A DNA stretch of 36,150 nt from Propionibacteriaceae bacterium (GCA_027492675.1 JAPUEI010000091.1:1-36150); one strand, 5' to 3'; counted from the stretch's first letter, positions 1 to 8,939 are shown. Notes: generated by a model from the letters alone, not told the origin. Numbers and translations: made by a program.

Positions 1-3
1 AGG

Positions 4-77
4 TGGGGCGGGTGGGGCTCGAACCCACGACCCAGGGATTATGAGTCCCCTGCTCTGACCGGCTGAGCTACCGCCCC
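4..77 (-). tRNA. tRNA with CAT anticodon, probably tRNA-Ile2 (k2C-modified), possibly elongator tRNA-Met
   Basis: Read on the minus strand, a full cloverleaf is visible: acceptor GGGGCGG/CCGCCCC, D arm GCTC/GAGC, anticodon stem GGGGA/TCCCT around the loop CTCATAA, variable loop GGGTC, T arm GTGGG-TTCGAGC-CCCAC, discriminator A. The bases after the discriminator read CCT, so CCA is not fully encoded. CAT is shared by initiator Met, elongator Met and the Ile2 tRNA whose C34 becomes lysidine. The acceptor closes with G-C, so it is not an initiator. The anticodon arm with a G27-U43 pair resembles E. coli ileX more than metT, which favours Ile2. Presence of the tRNA is certain; its amino acid is not. 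Confidence 0.9.
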
Positions 78-89
78 GGAGCGCGGCTG

Positions 90-95
90 AGTCTA
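90..95 (-). promoter_or_regulatory. Candidate -10 element of the tRNA promoter
   Basis: On the minus strand TAGACT lies 12 bases upstream of the tRNA 5' end, a fitting distance for a -10 hexamer. No convincing -35 is visible in the GC-rich sequence upstream. The rest of the gap to position 295 holds no recognisable gene. Confidence 0.4.
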
Positions 96-295
96 GTGCT
101 GTGGGGGGCGGGGGCTGCGCGGCCCGTACGACTACAGGCCATTTCTTGTTTGCCGTGGACGGACCAGGGGCCTGTCTCGGCTACCCTGGCAAGCGGGGGA
201 ACGAGAGACTCTTGGGGGATGAGAAGTCTCTAGCGTGCATGAGGTCTATGGGGACGTCGTGTCACTCTTCACTCACCCCTGGATGTGAGGACAGC

Positions 296-730
296 ATGCA
301 AACCGCGTTGACCATCGGCGTGATGCTCAGCATCGTCGTGTCGATCGTCGCCATCTACGACATTGTGAAGGCGCACGACGACGACGTACGTGCCGTGCGC
401 AAGAACCTGTGGTACGTCCTGGCCCTCGTGCCCTTCATCGGGGCCATCGGCTGGTTCACCATGGGCCGCCCCGAACGAGGTCCCTCTGGCAAGCGTGTGG
501 CCAAGGACCGCAGCCGCCGTGGCAAGCGCCACAAGATCTCCGCCGACCGTCAGGTCGTCGTGGACAGGCTCACCAGCGACGTTCGTATGCGGGAGAGCCG
601 CCCCTACGGTTCCGCCGGTTCGCCCGGCAGTCCCGGCAGCCTGGCCTACCGCGCCGCCCGTTCCGCGGAGTCCCCGGGCGAGCGTTTCGCCACGTCGCCC
701 GCCAGCGCGACGAACAGTCAGGACAACTGA
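296..730 (+). CDS. PLDc_N (phospholipase D nuclease N-terminal)-like small membrane protein
   Basis: 144 residues. The N-terminus MQTALTIGVMLSIVVSIVAI is a transmembrane helix. A second helix around residues 36-56 (LWYVLALVPFIGAIGWFTMG) is followed by RP. The pattern W-x(n)-P-x-x-G-x-x-x-W-x-x-x-GRP is the signature of the two-helix PLDc_N family, common as short stand-alone proteins in actinobacteria. The remaining ~80 residues are basic, then Ser/Pro/Gly-rich, and probably cytoplasmic and disordered. The ATG at 296 is preferred because GAGG sits at 287-290. In-frame starts further upstream (ATG 239, GTG 101) would add residues without family character. Its biochemical role is not known. It converges on the next gene, with a hairpin between them. 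Confidence 0.75.
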   Translation: MQTALTIGVMLSIVVSIVAIYDIVKAHDDDVRAVRKNLWYVLALVPFIGAIGWFTMGRPERGPSGKRVAKDRSRRGKRHKISADRQVVVDRLTSDVRMRESRPYGSAGSPGSPGSLAYRAARSAESPGERFATSPASATNSQDN

Positions 731-750
731 CCACTTACCTGTACGAGAGC

Positions 751-778
751 GAGCTCGCGCCCCTACAGGCGCGAGTTC
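751..778. terminator. Bidirectional hairpin between convergent genes
   Basis: GAGCTCGCGCC pairs with GGCGCGAGTTC (one G-U pair) around a six-base loop CCTACA. The loop contains the TAG stop codon of the minus-strand gene (763-765 read in reverse). There is no T-tract, as is usual for actinobacterial terminators. It sits 20 bases after the stop of the plus-strand gene. Confidence 0.65.
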
Positions 779-1698
779 GTCGTCGGTGCGCCCGCTGCAC
801 CCGATGACGGACCGGGGCTCGGGCTGCCTGAGTCTGACGGCGTCGGCGTACCCGACGACGGCGACGGAGATCCGGACGACGGCGAGGGCGAACCCGACGC
901 CGATGAGGGCGACGGCGACCCAGACGACTGGGACGGCGACGCCGACTCCGGAGAAGCTGACGACGATTCCGGTGGCGGGGACCCCGACTGCGGAGGCGGC
1001 GATGCCGACTGATTGGTCGGCAGCGGTGGCGGCGGGTTGGTCTTCGGTGACTGGCTGAAGATCAGGATCGCCATGAGGATCGCCAACATCGCGATCAGGA
1101 TCATCAGCAGCCACGACGCGACGATCGAGATCCGACCCGCGCGGTCGTGACGACCGGGCCACGGCAACGGCCACAACCGGGACAGACCTGGCTGTACGCG
1201 GTCGATCCAGTGCAGCGCGTAGTCCGGGCCGGCTGGACGCCCCTGCTGCGGCAGTCGGGAGAGGCTGATCTCATCGAGCAGGCGGTGCGCTTCGCCGATC
1301 GCCGCCTCAGACCCGTCGTACGCCAACGCCACCCACGGTGCCAGCGGCTGTTGACCTGCCGCGACCGGGTCGTCGTCCTCTGAGCGGAACTTGTGGGCCA
1401 GACGACCCTCGTGCTGACTCTGGCCGCCGCGCGCAACCACCGTGTCGATGTGCATCGCGTTGACCTGGCCGGCGAGCCGGTCACGGGCCGCCGCGTCCTC
1501 CGCGGCACCCTCCGACAGCAGCACCAGCATGACGATGGTGCCGAGGTCGTCGTGAGAGAGGTACGTGACGCCGCTCGGCGTCGCGATCAGTCGCGAGTCG
1601 AGCCAGAAGTCGCCGATCTTGGGAGGGTCCGTGCTGACAAGCGGCGACGACGACTCGTACGGCTCGTTCCACTCCGGAGTCGGTGGTGGCGTCGTCAT
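763..1698 (-). CDS. Single-pass membrane protein with a degenerate kinase N-lobe-like domain and a Ser/Pro-rich tail
   Basis: 311 residues from ATG at 1698, with GAGG just upstream on the minus strand; upstream in-frame ATGs lack a ribosome site. Residues 28-130 read like the outline of a Hanks-type kinase N-lobe: IGDFWLDSRLIA, then SGVTYLSHDD, IVMLVLL (where kinases have VAVKVL), a DxxxRDRL helix, and PWVALAY, which resembles the hinge of actinobacterial kinases. The Gly-rich loop, the catalytic lysine (Met here) and the whole C-lobe are absent, so it cannot be an active kinase. Residues 190-215 form one transmembrane helix. Residues 216-311 are a low-complexity SPSPSSGSPSPSS-type repeat, probably extracytoplasmic if the N-terminus is inside. 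The kinase resemblance is inferred from pattern only. Function unknown. Confidence 0.6.
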   Translation of the reverse strand: MTTPPPTPEWNEPYESSSPLVSTDPPKIGDFWLDSRLIATPSGVTYLSHDDLGTIVMLVLLSEGAAEDAAARDRLAGQVNAMHIDTVVARGGQSQHEGRLAHKFRSEDDDPVAAGQQPLAPWVALAYDGSEAAIGEAHRLLDEISLSRLPQQGRPAGPDYALHWIDRVQPGLSRLWPLPWPGRHDRAGRISIVASWLLMILIAMLAILMAILIFSQSPKTNPPPPLPTNQSASPPPQSGSPPPESSSASPESASPSQSSGSPSPSSASGSPSPSSGSPSPSSGTPTPSDSGSPSPGPSSGAAGAPTTNSRL

Positions 1699-1890
1699 GG
1701 TCCTCGTCTCGCTCCGCGCCCCGGCGAACACCCGCGAGGCAGACCCAATGACGTCCATCATGCCTGAGTAGGGGAGCGCAATCATCCTGGGTGGTTCACA
1801 GCCGGAGCAGCGAGGCGGTCGGCCCGTCACCCGGTATCGTGGGCGAGACGCCGTCAGGCCATCCGTTCTTGAACCCGTGGGGGAGATTCC

Positions 1891-2946
<1,056 letters not shown>

Positions 2947-2949
2947 CCT

Positions 2950-3990
2950 ATGAGCCAGCCAGGCTTCGCTCCTCCCACGGGCCAACCGGCCGCCTCGGTA
3001 CTGTCCGAGCCGGTCGGTCCGTCGCTGCCGCTGAACCAGCTGGCGCCCGAGGCTGCCCTGCGTCGCTTGGAGCTCACGATCGTGCGCCGGCTCGAGGGCT
3101 TCCTGCACGGTGACCACCTCGGGCTGCTGCCGGGCGCGGGGTCCGACACGAACGACGCCCGTCCGTACCAGCCGGGTCAGGACGACGTACGGAAGATGGA
3201 CTGGGCCGTCACCGCACGTACGACGATCCCTCACGTCCGCGACACCATCGCCGACCGCGAGCTCGAGGTGTGGGCGCTCCTCGACGTCACCCCGTCGATG
3301 AACTGGGGCACCGAAGGCGTCACCAAGCGCGACCTCGGCATCGCCGCGATCGCCACCATCGGGTTCCTGAGCCAGAAGATGGGCGACCGGTTCGGCGGCA
3401 TGATCATGCGCCCCGACGGCGTACGTCGCCTGCCTGCCAGGTCGGGCCGGATGGCGCTGTACGGGCTGTTGCGGCGCATGCTCACCGAGCCGATCGTCCA
3501 CGACCACGCGCCCGGCACGATGACCCTGTCCGACGGCATCGAGCAGATGGCCCGTACGCAACGGCGCAGGGGTCTTCGCGTCGTCGTCTCCGACTTCCTC
3601 GAACCCGGCGACTTCGAGCTGGACCCCAACGTCGAGCCCGTGTGGGAGAGGTCGTTGCGGCGCCTCGCCGTGCGCAACCAGGTCATCGCGATCGAGGTCA
3701 TCGACCGGCGTGAGGTCGAGTTCCCCGACATTGGCGACCTGCTGATCCGCGACCCCGAGACCGACTTCCAGCGCTACGTGAACACGTCCGACGCCGGCGC
3801 CCGCTCCCGCATGGACGCGGCCAGCGCCGCCCAGCGGGAACGCATCCGGATCGCGCTGCGCCGGTCAGGGGTCGGACACATCCAGTTGCGTACCGACAGA
3901 GACTGGGTGCAGGACATCGCGCGGTTCGTGCTCGCCTACCGCCGGGTCGCCAGCCAGTTGCACGCGCCGCCGCAAGGAGTCAGCAAGTGA
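2950..3990 (+). CDS. DUF58 domain protein (MoxR partner)
   Basis: 346 residues. Family landmarks are ARPYQPGQDDVRKMDWAVTART (about 70-91) and the vWA-like strand VWALLDVTPSMNWG (107-120). D112, S116 and the downstream VVSDFLEPGDF segment would form a partial metal-binding (MIDAS-like) site. The protein is soluble, without transmembrane segments, and the first ~30 residues are low-complexity. DUF58 proteins are consistently encoded between moxR and vWA genes and are thought to be part of the same complex, though the activity is unproven. The start ATG 2950 lies 4 bases after the moxR stop with no clear Shine-Dalgarno, so it is probably translationally coupled. The last four bases overlap the next gene. 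Confidence 0.9.
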   Translation: MSQPGFAPPTGQPAASVLSEPVGPSLPLNQLAPEAALRRLELTIVRRLEGFLHGDHLGLLPGAGSDTNDARPYQPGQDDVRKMDWAVTARTTIPHVRDTIADRELEVWALLDVTPSMNWGTEGVTKRDLGIAAIATIGFLSQKMGDRFGGMIMRPDGVRRLPARSGRMALYGLLRRMLTEPIVHDHAPGTMTLSDGIEQMARTQRRRGLRVVVSDFLEPGDFELDPNVEPVWERSLRRLAVRNQVIAIEVIDRREVEFPDIGDLLIRDPETDFQRYVNTSDAGARSRMDAASAAQRERIRIALRRSGVGHIQLRTDRDWVQDIARFVLAYRRVASQLHAPPQGVSK

Positions 3991-4958
3991 TCGCGCTCGC
4001 GCTTCCCGTCACGGGGTTCCTCAACCCCGGGCGGCTTCTGCTGCTCGCGATCATCCCGCTGCTGATCATCGCGTACGTGCTGTTGCTGCGCCGCAAGACC
4101 CGCGCCGGCATCCGGTTCACCAACACCTCCGTGCTCGCCATGGTGCTGCCGAAGCAGTCGCAGTGGCTGAGGCACGTCACCGTCGCGCTGGCGCTGCTCA
4201 GCCTGGTCACGCTGATCGGCGCCTGGGCCCGGCCGAACGGCGAGGACAAGGTGCCGCGCGAGCGCGCCACGGTCGTGCTGGTCATCGACGTCTCGCAGTC
4301 GATGGCCGCCACCGATGTCGCGCCGACAAGGCTCGATGCCGCCAAGACGGCCGCGAAGGCGTTCGTCTCCTCGCTGCCCACGCAGTACAACGTGGCCCTC
4401 GTCTCGCTGTCGGGCAACCCGTCCGTACGCGTGCCGCCGATCACCGACCGCGCCGCGCTCAACCGAGCCATCGACGCGCTCACGCTGCAGGACTCCACCG
4501 CGATCGGCGACTCCATCAAGACCGCGCTCGCCGCCCTCGACCAGGCGCCCAAGGGCAACGACAGCTCGCCGGCGCCGGGCATCATCGTGATGCTGTCCGA
4601 CGGCGCGAACACCGCCGGCCAAGCACCTCTGCAGGAGGCGCAGGACGCCGCCAAGCGGAACGTGCCGATCTACACGATCGCCTACGGCACCGACAACGGC
4701 TACGTCGACCTGGACGGCAAGCGCGACCGCGTACCACCGGATCCCGCGACCCTGCAGGCCATCTCCAAGGCGACCAAGGGCGAGTCGTACAGCGCGGACA
4801 ACGTCTCGCAGCTGAAGAACGCCTACACGTCGATCAAGTCGGAGGTCGGCTACGAGAAGAAGGTCAAGGAGATCACCGCGACGGCTGCCGGAGTGGGCCT
4901 GATCTTCGCGCTGCTCGCGGCGGTCGGTGCCCTGATCCTGGGAGCGAGGTGGGCATGA
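3987..4958 (+). CDS. vWA domain membrane protein, BatA-like (first of two)
   Basis: 323 residues from GTG 3987 (GTGA overlap with the DUF58 stop). Membrane helices are at about 16-34 and 64-84, and a third is at the C-terminus (297-318). Between them is a vWA domain with the MIDAS motif DVSQS (D101, S103, S105), the Thr of the TAIGDSIKTAL segment, and Asp of MLSDGANTAG. Length and architecture match the BatA/DUF1355-like proteins encoded with MoxR; the vWA domain would face outside or the cytoplasm depending on topology, which cannot be settled here. MIDAS metal binding is expected to mediate protein contacts. It overlaps the next, homologous gene by four bases. Confidence 0.88.
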   Translation: MIALALPVTGFLNPGRLLLLAIIPLLIIAYVLLLRRKTRAGIRFTNTSVLAMVLPKQSQWLRHVTVALALLSLVTLIGAWARPNGEDKVPRERATVVLVIDVSQSMAATDVAPTRLDAAKTAAKAFVSSLPTQYNVALVSLSGNPSVRVPPITDRAALNRAIDALTLQDSTAIGDSIKTALAALDQAPKGNDSSPAPGIIVMLSDGANTAGQAPLQEAQDAAKRNVPIYTIAYGTDNGYVDLDGKRDRVPPDPATLQAISKATKGESYSADNVSQLKNAYTSIKSEVGYEKKVKEITATAAGVGLIFALLAAVGALILGARWA

Positions 4959-5917
4959 TCCCCAACGACTACTACTTCCCCGAGCGTCTGTGGGCGCTGC
5001 TCGCAGTGCCCGTGCTGGCGGCCGTCTACCTCGCGCTCGCCTGGCAGAGAGGGCGTGCGGGTACGCAGCGCGTCCCGGGCAGCCTGGAGATTCTCGTCCG
5101 CAAGCAGGCCGCGTGGAAGCGCCACGTCGCGGTCGGCGCGTCGATCCTCAGCCTCGCGTCACTGGTCATCGCGTGGGCCATGCCCCGCGGCTACACCCTC
5201 GTGCCCCGTGAGCGCGCGACCGTCGTGATCGCGATCGACGTCTCGAAGTCCATGGAGGCCGGCGACGTGAAGCCGACCAGGCTCGAGGCCGCGGAGGCGG
5301 GGGCGAAGTCGTTCGTCCAGCTGCTGCCGGCCGGGTTCAACGTGTCGCTGGTGGCGTTCGCCGGCACGGCGTCGGTCATCGTGCCGCCGACGGTCGACCG
5401 CGGGTCCGTACTGGCGGGCATCTCAGCCCTGGAGCTCGCGCCGTCGACCGCCATCGGCGAGGGCATCTACACCTCGCTGGACGCGTTGGCGCTGGTCCCC
5501 GACGATCCGAACCACCCCGGCGACACCCCACCGGCCGCCATCGTGCTGCTGTCGGACGGCGAGTCCAACCTCGGCCGGAGCTCCGCCACCGCCGCGACGG
5601 ACGCCAAGAAGAAGGGCGTCCCCGTGTACACGATCGCGTACGGGACGCCGACGGGGTACGTCGTCGACTCGCGCGGCCAGAAGCAGCTCGTGCCGGTCAA
5701 TCACGCCGAACTCCAGAAGGTCGCCGACAACTCCGGCGGCAAGAAGTTCTCCGCCGCGTCCGCCGACGAGCTCAAGCAGGTCTACGACAGCATCGCCCAC
5801 CAGATCGGCTACGAGAAGGTCGAGGCCGAGGTCACCGAGCAGTGGGCCGGCGTGGCGACGCTGTTCGGCATCCTCGCCGCCATCGCGGCGATCTCGCTGG
5901 GCGCGCGCTGGCCGTGA
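4955..5917 (+). CDS. vWA domain membrane protein, BatA-like (second of two)
   Basis: 320 residues. It is a clear paralogue of the preceding gene: the same N-terminal helix pair (about 11-30, 58-76), RERATVVIAIDVSKSM with MIDAS residues D95, S97 and S99, STAIGEGIYTSLDAL, LLSDGESNLG, and the same C-terminal pattern IGYEKVEAEVT...LGARWP ending in a helix. The matching C-termini of the two proteins point to tandem duplication. ATG 4955 overlaps the upstream stop (ATGA) and has GGAG at 4941-4944. Both proteins probably assemble with MoxR and DUF58 at the membrane. The stop overlaps the GTG start of the YggS gene. Confidence 0.88.
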   Translation: MIPNDYYFPERLWALLAVPVLAAVYLALAWQRGRAGTQRVPGSLEILVRKQAAWKRHVAVGASILSLASLVIAWAMPRGYTLVPRERATVVIAIDVSKSMEAGDVKPTRLEAAEAGAKSFVQLLPAGFNVSLVAFAGTASVIVPPTVDRGSVLAGISALELAPSTAIGEGIYTSLDALALVPDDPNHPGDTPPAAIVLLSDGESNLGRSSATAATDAKKKGVPVYTIAYGTPTGYVVDSRGQKQLVPVNHAELQKVADNSGGKKFSAASADELKQVYDSIAHQIGYEKVEAEVTEQWAGVATLFGILAAIAAISLGARWP

Positions 5918-6603
5918 CCGACCTGTCCGAGCGGCTGGCCCAGGTTCAGTCGCAGATCGATGCCGCGTGTCACGCCGCGGGCCGTTCTCCCGACGAGGTG
6001 CGCCTGCTCGCGGTGACGAAGACCCACCCGGCGCAGACCGTACGAGATGCGTATGCGTCCGGCTGTCGGTGGTTCGGCGAGAACCGGCTCCAGGAGCTGC
6101 GCGAGAAGGCATCGGCGCTCTCCGACCTCGAGGACGCGCGGTGGTCGGTCATCGGGCACGTGCAGCGCAACAAGGCGGCCGTCGTGGTCGACGTGGCCTC
6201 GGAGCTGCAGTCGCTGGAGTCGCTGGATCTGGCCGCCGAGCTGGACCGGCGCCTGGACGCGGCCGGTCGCACGCTGGACGTCCTGGTGCAGGTGAACACG
6301 TCCGGCGAGGCCTCCAAGTCGGGGCTGACCGTCGGCGGGGTCGAGGAGTTCGTGGAGGGTCTGCGTCAGTACCCACGGCTCGTGCCGAAGGGCCTCATGA
6401 CGATCGCGCTGCCGTCACCCGACGAGCGAGAGGTCGCGGCCTGCTTCGAGCGGCTCGTGTCCGTACAGCACCGCCTGCAGTCGTCCGACGGCGGCGACTG
6501 GCGCGAACTCAGCATGGGGATGTCGGGCGACTTCCCCCTGGCCATCGCGTGCGGGGCGACGTGCGTACGGATCGGCTCCGCCCTCTTCGGCGCCCGCGCC
6601 TAA
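5914..6603 (+). CDS. YggS/PROSC-family pyridoxal phosphate homeostasis protein
   Basis: 229 residues from GTG 5914, chosen because it overlaps the upstream stop (GTGA) and gives the family N-terminus. The PLP-binding lysine is K36 in LLAVTKTHP. Other landmarks are WFGENRLQEL, WSVIGHVQRNKA, VLVQVNTSGEASKSG, GLMTI and the C-terminal MGMSGDFPLAI...VRIGSALFGAR phosphate-binding region. The protein is a single TIM-barrel without catalytic partners; family members buffer PLP and have no known substrate. In many actinobacteria yggS lies next to ftsZ/sepF, so its place at the end of a MoxR-vWA operon is atypical. It converges on a minus-strand membrane protein gene. Confidence 0.93.
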   Translation: MTDLSERLAQVQSQIDAACHAAGRSPDEVRLLAVTKTHPAQTVRDAYASGCRWFGENRLQELREKASALSDLEDARWSVIGHVQRNKAAVVVDVASELQSLESLDLAAELDRRLDAAGRTLDVLVQVNTSGEASKSGLTVGGVEEFVEGLRQYPRLVPKGLMTIALPSPDEREVAACFERLVSVQHRLQSSDGGDWRELSMGMSGDFPLAIACGATCVRIGSALFGARA

Positions 6604-6604
6604 C

Positions 6605-6618
6605 GCCTGGGGTCAGGC
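6605..6618. terminator. Short hairpin between convergent genes
   Basis: GCCTG-GGGT-CAGGC forms a 5-bp stem immediately after the TAA of the YggS gene, overlapping the 3' end of the minus-strand gene. It has no T-tract and a weak stem, so termination here is only plausible. Confidence 0.35.
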
Positions 6619-6996
6619 AGTCCCGCCCGGCTTGCGGGTTGCGAGCGCGGCGAGGGCCAGGCTGCCGAGGACGGCGAGGACGCCGATGACCACGTGCGGC
6701 CACTTGACCTTGCCCTCGCCGAGCCCGATCTGTACGAGGAAGATCACGACCATCCCGAACGCGTGCATCATGAGGCCACGGCTGCCGCCCTTGCGGAACC
6801 ACATCACTGCGGCGACCGCAGCGATGATCGTCACGAGAAGGTTGATGTCGCCGAGGATGCCGTGGGGCCCGATGAGCCCGTGGGCGACCTTGCCCAGGGC
6901 CAGGAACGCGAGCACCGCCTGCACCAGGGACAGCGCGGCCGAGAGGGCAGCGCTGAGACGGAGAACGACGAGTGCGCGGGACGTGGTGGATGCCAT
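6613..6996 (-). CDS. Small four-helix membrane protein of unknown function
   Basis: 127 residues from ATG 6996. Four hydrophobic segments are evident, at about 8-31, 44-66, 74-94 and 101-121, separated by short loops that include GKVAHGLIGPHGILGD and WFRKGGSRG. The last loop GEGKVKWPHVVIG leads into the fourth helix. I do not recognise a named family; the pattern resembles small DoxX-like or DUF-type integral membrane proteins. There is no Shine-Dalgarno, and TAGGCT lies 7 bases upstream of the ATG, so the mRNA may be leaderless. It lies just downstream of the S9 peptidase gene on the same strand, 10 bases away, and could also be read from that transcript. Confidence 0.7.
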   Translation of the reverse strand: MASTTSRALVVLRLSAALSAALSLVQAVLAFLALGKVAHGLIGPHGILGDINLLVTIIAAVAAVMWFRKGGSRGLMMHAFGMVVIFLVQIGLGEGKVKWPHVVIGVLAVLGSLALAALATRKPGGTA

Positions 6997-7003
6997 GACA
7001 GGG

Positions 7004-7009
7004 AGCCTA
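7004..7009 (-). promoter_or_regulatory. -10 element for a leaderless start, overlapping the upstream stop codon
   Basis: Minus-strand TAGGCT lies 7 bases before ATG 6996. Its first three bases are the TAG stop codon of the S9 peptidase gene. No good -35 is visible 17 bases upstream, which is common for actinobacterial promoters. Confidence 0.5.
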
Positions 7010-8932
7010 GCGACCCTCTCCACCCGATCGGGGTACGTCCGCGGAGAGGTTCTCCACAGCAAGGGCTGGTACGTCACCGGCCGGCTCGAACCCGTACACC
7101 TGGCCCAGGAATGACAGCTTCGCGTTCAGCGAGGCGACGATCGTCTCGGCCTTGCGGAAGCCGTGGCCTTCGCCGGGATGCTCGAGGTACGCGACGGGCA
7201 GGCCCTTCGCTCGTACAGCCTCCGCCATCTCCCGCGCCTGGCTCGGTGGCACGACGCGGTCCTCGGACCCCTGCTGGAGCAGCATCGGGGCCGACAGCCG
7301 GTCGAGGTGGTTGATGGGGGAGCGCTCCTCGTACACCGCCCGTCCCTCGGGCCACGGCGCCACCAGGCGGTCGGTGTAGCGGGCCTCGAACTTGTGGGTG
7401 TCGGTCGCCAGCGTGGTCAGGTCGCTGATGCCGTAATCCGACAGCCCCGCGGTGAAGACGTCGCTGGTGACGAGCGCCTGCAGCGTGGTGTAGCCGCCGG
7501 CCGAGCCGCCCATGATCGCGACCCTGGCCGGGTCGACGAGTCCTCGCGCCACGGCCACGCGTACGGCATCGACGCAGTCCTGGACGTCGACGAGACCCCA
7601 CGTGTCGTACAGGCGGTTGCGGTACGCCCGCCCGTACGCCGTCGAGCCGCCGTAGTTGACGTCCAGGATCCCGACGCCGCGACTCGTCCAGAACTGGTCG
7701 GTGAGCGTGAGGTCGGCCGACGAGAACGAGGTCGGACCGCCGTGCGAGCGCACGATCACCGGCGGCAGCTCGCCCTCGGGAGCTAGGTAACCGGGGTTCG
7801 TCGGCGGGTACCACCACGCGTGCACCGGCCCTTGCGGCCCGTCCCAGGTGAGCTGCTCGCCGACGGAGACGTACGGGAGGGTGACGTCGGAACCGCGCCG
7901 GATCGTGGTCGTCGTGCCGGTCTCCCAGTCGACGACGGCCAGTTCAGCGGGCGCGTCGGCGTGGCCGATCCGCGCGACGCTCCGAGGTCCTGACCCGCCC
8001 AGCTCCACCGAGGTCCCAGAGATCGGCCGGGGCTCGAACCGCCCGTCGGCGACGATCCCCACGCTGGCCAGGCCATCCACCCACAGCGACACGGCAACAT
8101 GGGCGTCGTCGATGATGCTGAACGGTGCGCCGCCGAAGACCCACGGCGGGTTGCAGCAGTCGTACGCGTCGTGGTGGAGCGGCGTGACCCACTCACCGTC
8201 GTACGTGTGGACGTTCCAGAAGCCCGTCCGGTCCGAGCAGAACAGCAGCCGGCCATCGGGCGTGAACGCGGGGTAGATGGCCGACTCGTCGGTGCCCCCG
8301 GCGACGGTGACCGCGGTGTTGCCGTCGAGGACGACCAGGCGGGTGGCATCCCACGGCATGTTCGGGTGGTCCCACTCCGACCAGGCCAGGCGCCCGTCTG
8401 CGGCCACCGCGGGAGAGGAGTAGAAGTCGGCCCCCGAGGCGATGACGGTCCCACCGCTGGGGTTGTCGCGGTCGAGCTCGAGCCGTACGAGGGTGTTGAC
8501 GCAGTCGATGTCGGACTCGGAGTGGTCCTCGCGCACGGCGTAGAGCACGCGACGTCCGAGGTCGAGGGTGAGGCCGCCGTACCGGAACGACCCCTCGGTG
8601 GTGATCGCGCGCGGGGTCGAGCCCGGCTCGATGACGTACACCACCTGTGACGGGAACGCCACGAAGACCGCGACGCCGCCGGACACGGCCCACGCCCCGC
8701 CGCCGTACTCGTGGACCGTCGACCGCACGTAGTGGTCAGGCGTCAACTCGGTCCGGGTGCCGTCGGCGGCCAGCCGCCACAGCGACGCGCGGCCACCCTG
8801 CGACGCGTGACTCTCCACCCAGTAGATGTCGTCGCCGTCCACGCACCCGCCGCCGAGCCCCACGGTGGAGGAGGTGACGAGGTCGGTGGTCACGACGGAC
8901 GACCAGGATCCGTACGGAGCGATGTCAGGCAT
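7007..8932 (-). CDS. S9 family (prolyl oligopeptidase-type) peptidase
   Basis: 641 residues from ATG 8932. The N-terminal ~370 residues are a beta-propeller rich in repeated strand motifs (DGRLLFCSDRTGFWNV, DGRLAWSEWDHPNMPW). The C-terminal alpha/beta-hydrolase domain carries the catalytic triad: Ser about 477 in GGSAGGY, Asp about 558 in GSEDRVVPP, and His about 590 in GEGHGF. SHGGP and DVNYGGSTAYGRAYRNRL are typical of dipeptidyl or acylaminoacyl peptidases of this family. No signal peptide is present, so it is cytoplasmic. It likely cleaves short peptides; specificity cannot be read from the sequence. A longer in-frame start at 9040 is rejected because TAGGCT sits 7 bases upstream of ATG 8932. 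Confidence 0.93.
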   Translation of the reverse strand: MPDIAPYGSWSSVVTTDLVTSSTVGLGGGCVDGDDIYWVESHASQGGRASLWRLAADGTRTELTPDHYVRSTVHEYGGGAWAVSGGVAVFVAFPSQVVYVIEPGSTPRAITTEGSFRYGGLTLDLGRRVLYAVREDHSESDIDCVNTLVRLELDRDNPSGGTVIASGADFYSSPAVAADGRLAWSEWDHPNMPWDATRLVVLDGNTAVTVAGGTDESAIYPAFTPDGRLLFCSDRTGFWNVHTYDGEWVTPLHHDAYDCCNPPWVFGGAPFSIIDDAHVAVSLWVDGLASVGIVADGRFEPRPISGTSVELGGSGPRSVARIGHADAPAELAVVDWETGTTTTIRRGSDVTLPYVSVGEQLTWDGPQGPVHAWWYPPTNPGYLAPEGELPPVIVRSHGGPTSFSSADLTLTDQFWTSRGVGILDVNYGGSTAYGRAYRNRLYDTWGLVDVQDCVDAVRVAVARGLVDPARVAIMGGSAGGYTTLQALVTSDVFTAGLSDYGISDLTTLATDTHKFEARYTDRLVAPWPEGRAVYEERSPINHLDRLSAPMLLQQGSEDRVVPPSQAREMAEAVRAKGLPVAYLEHPGEGHGFRKAETIVASLNAKLSFLGQVYGFEPAGDVPALAVENLSADVPRSGGEGR

Positions 8933-8939
8933 GCCCGCG

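Noticed and set aside
830..1010. Tandem DNA repeat suggestive of a CRISPR or VNTR
   Set aside because: It is the coding sequence of the Ser/Pro-rich tail of the 763-1698 gene; units are short and irregular, without spacers.
4163..4954. Upstream extension of the second vWA gene
   Set aside because: The extension is a frame-shifted shadow of the first vWA gene; ATG 4955 overlaps its stop and gives the paralogue-like N-terminus.
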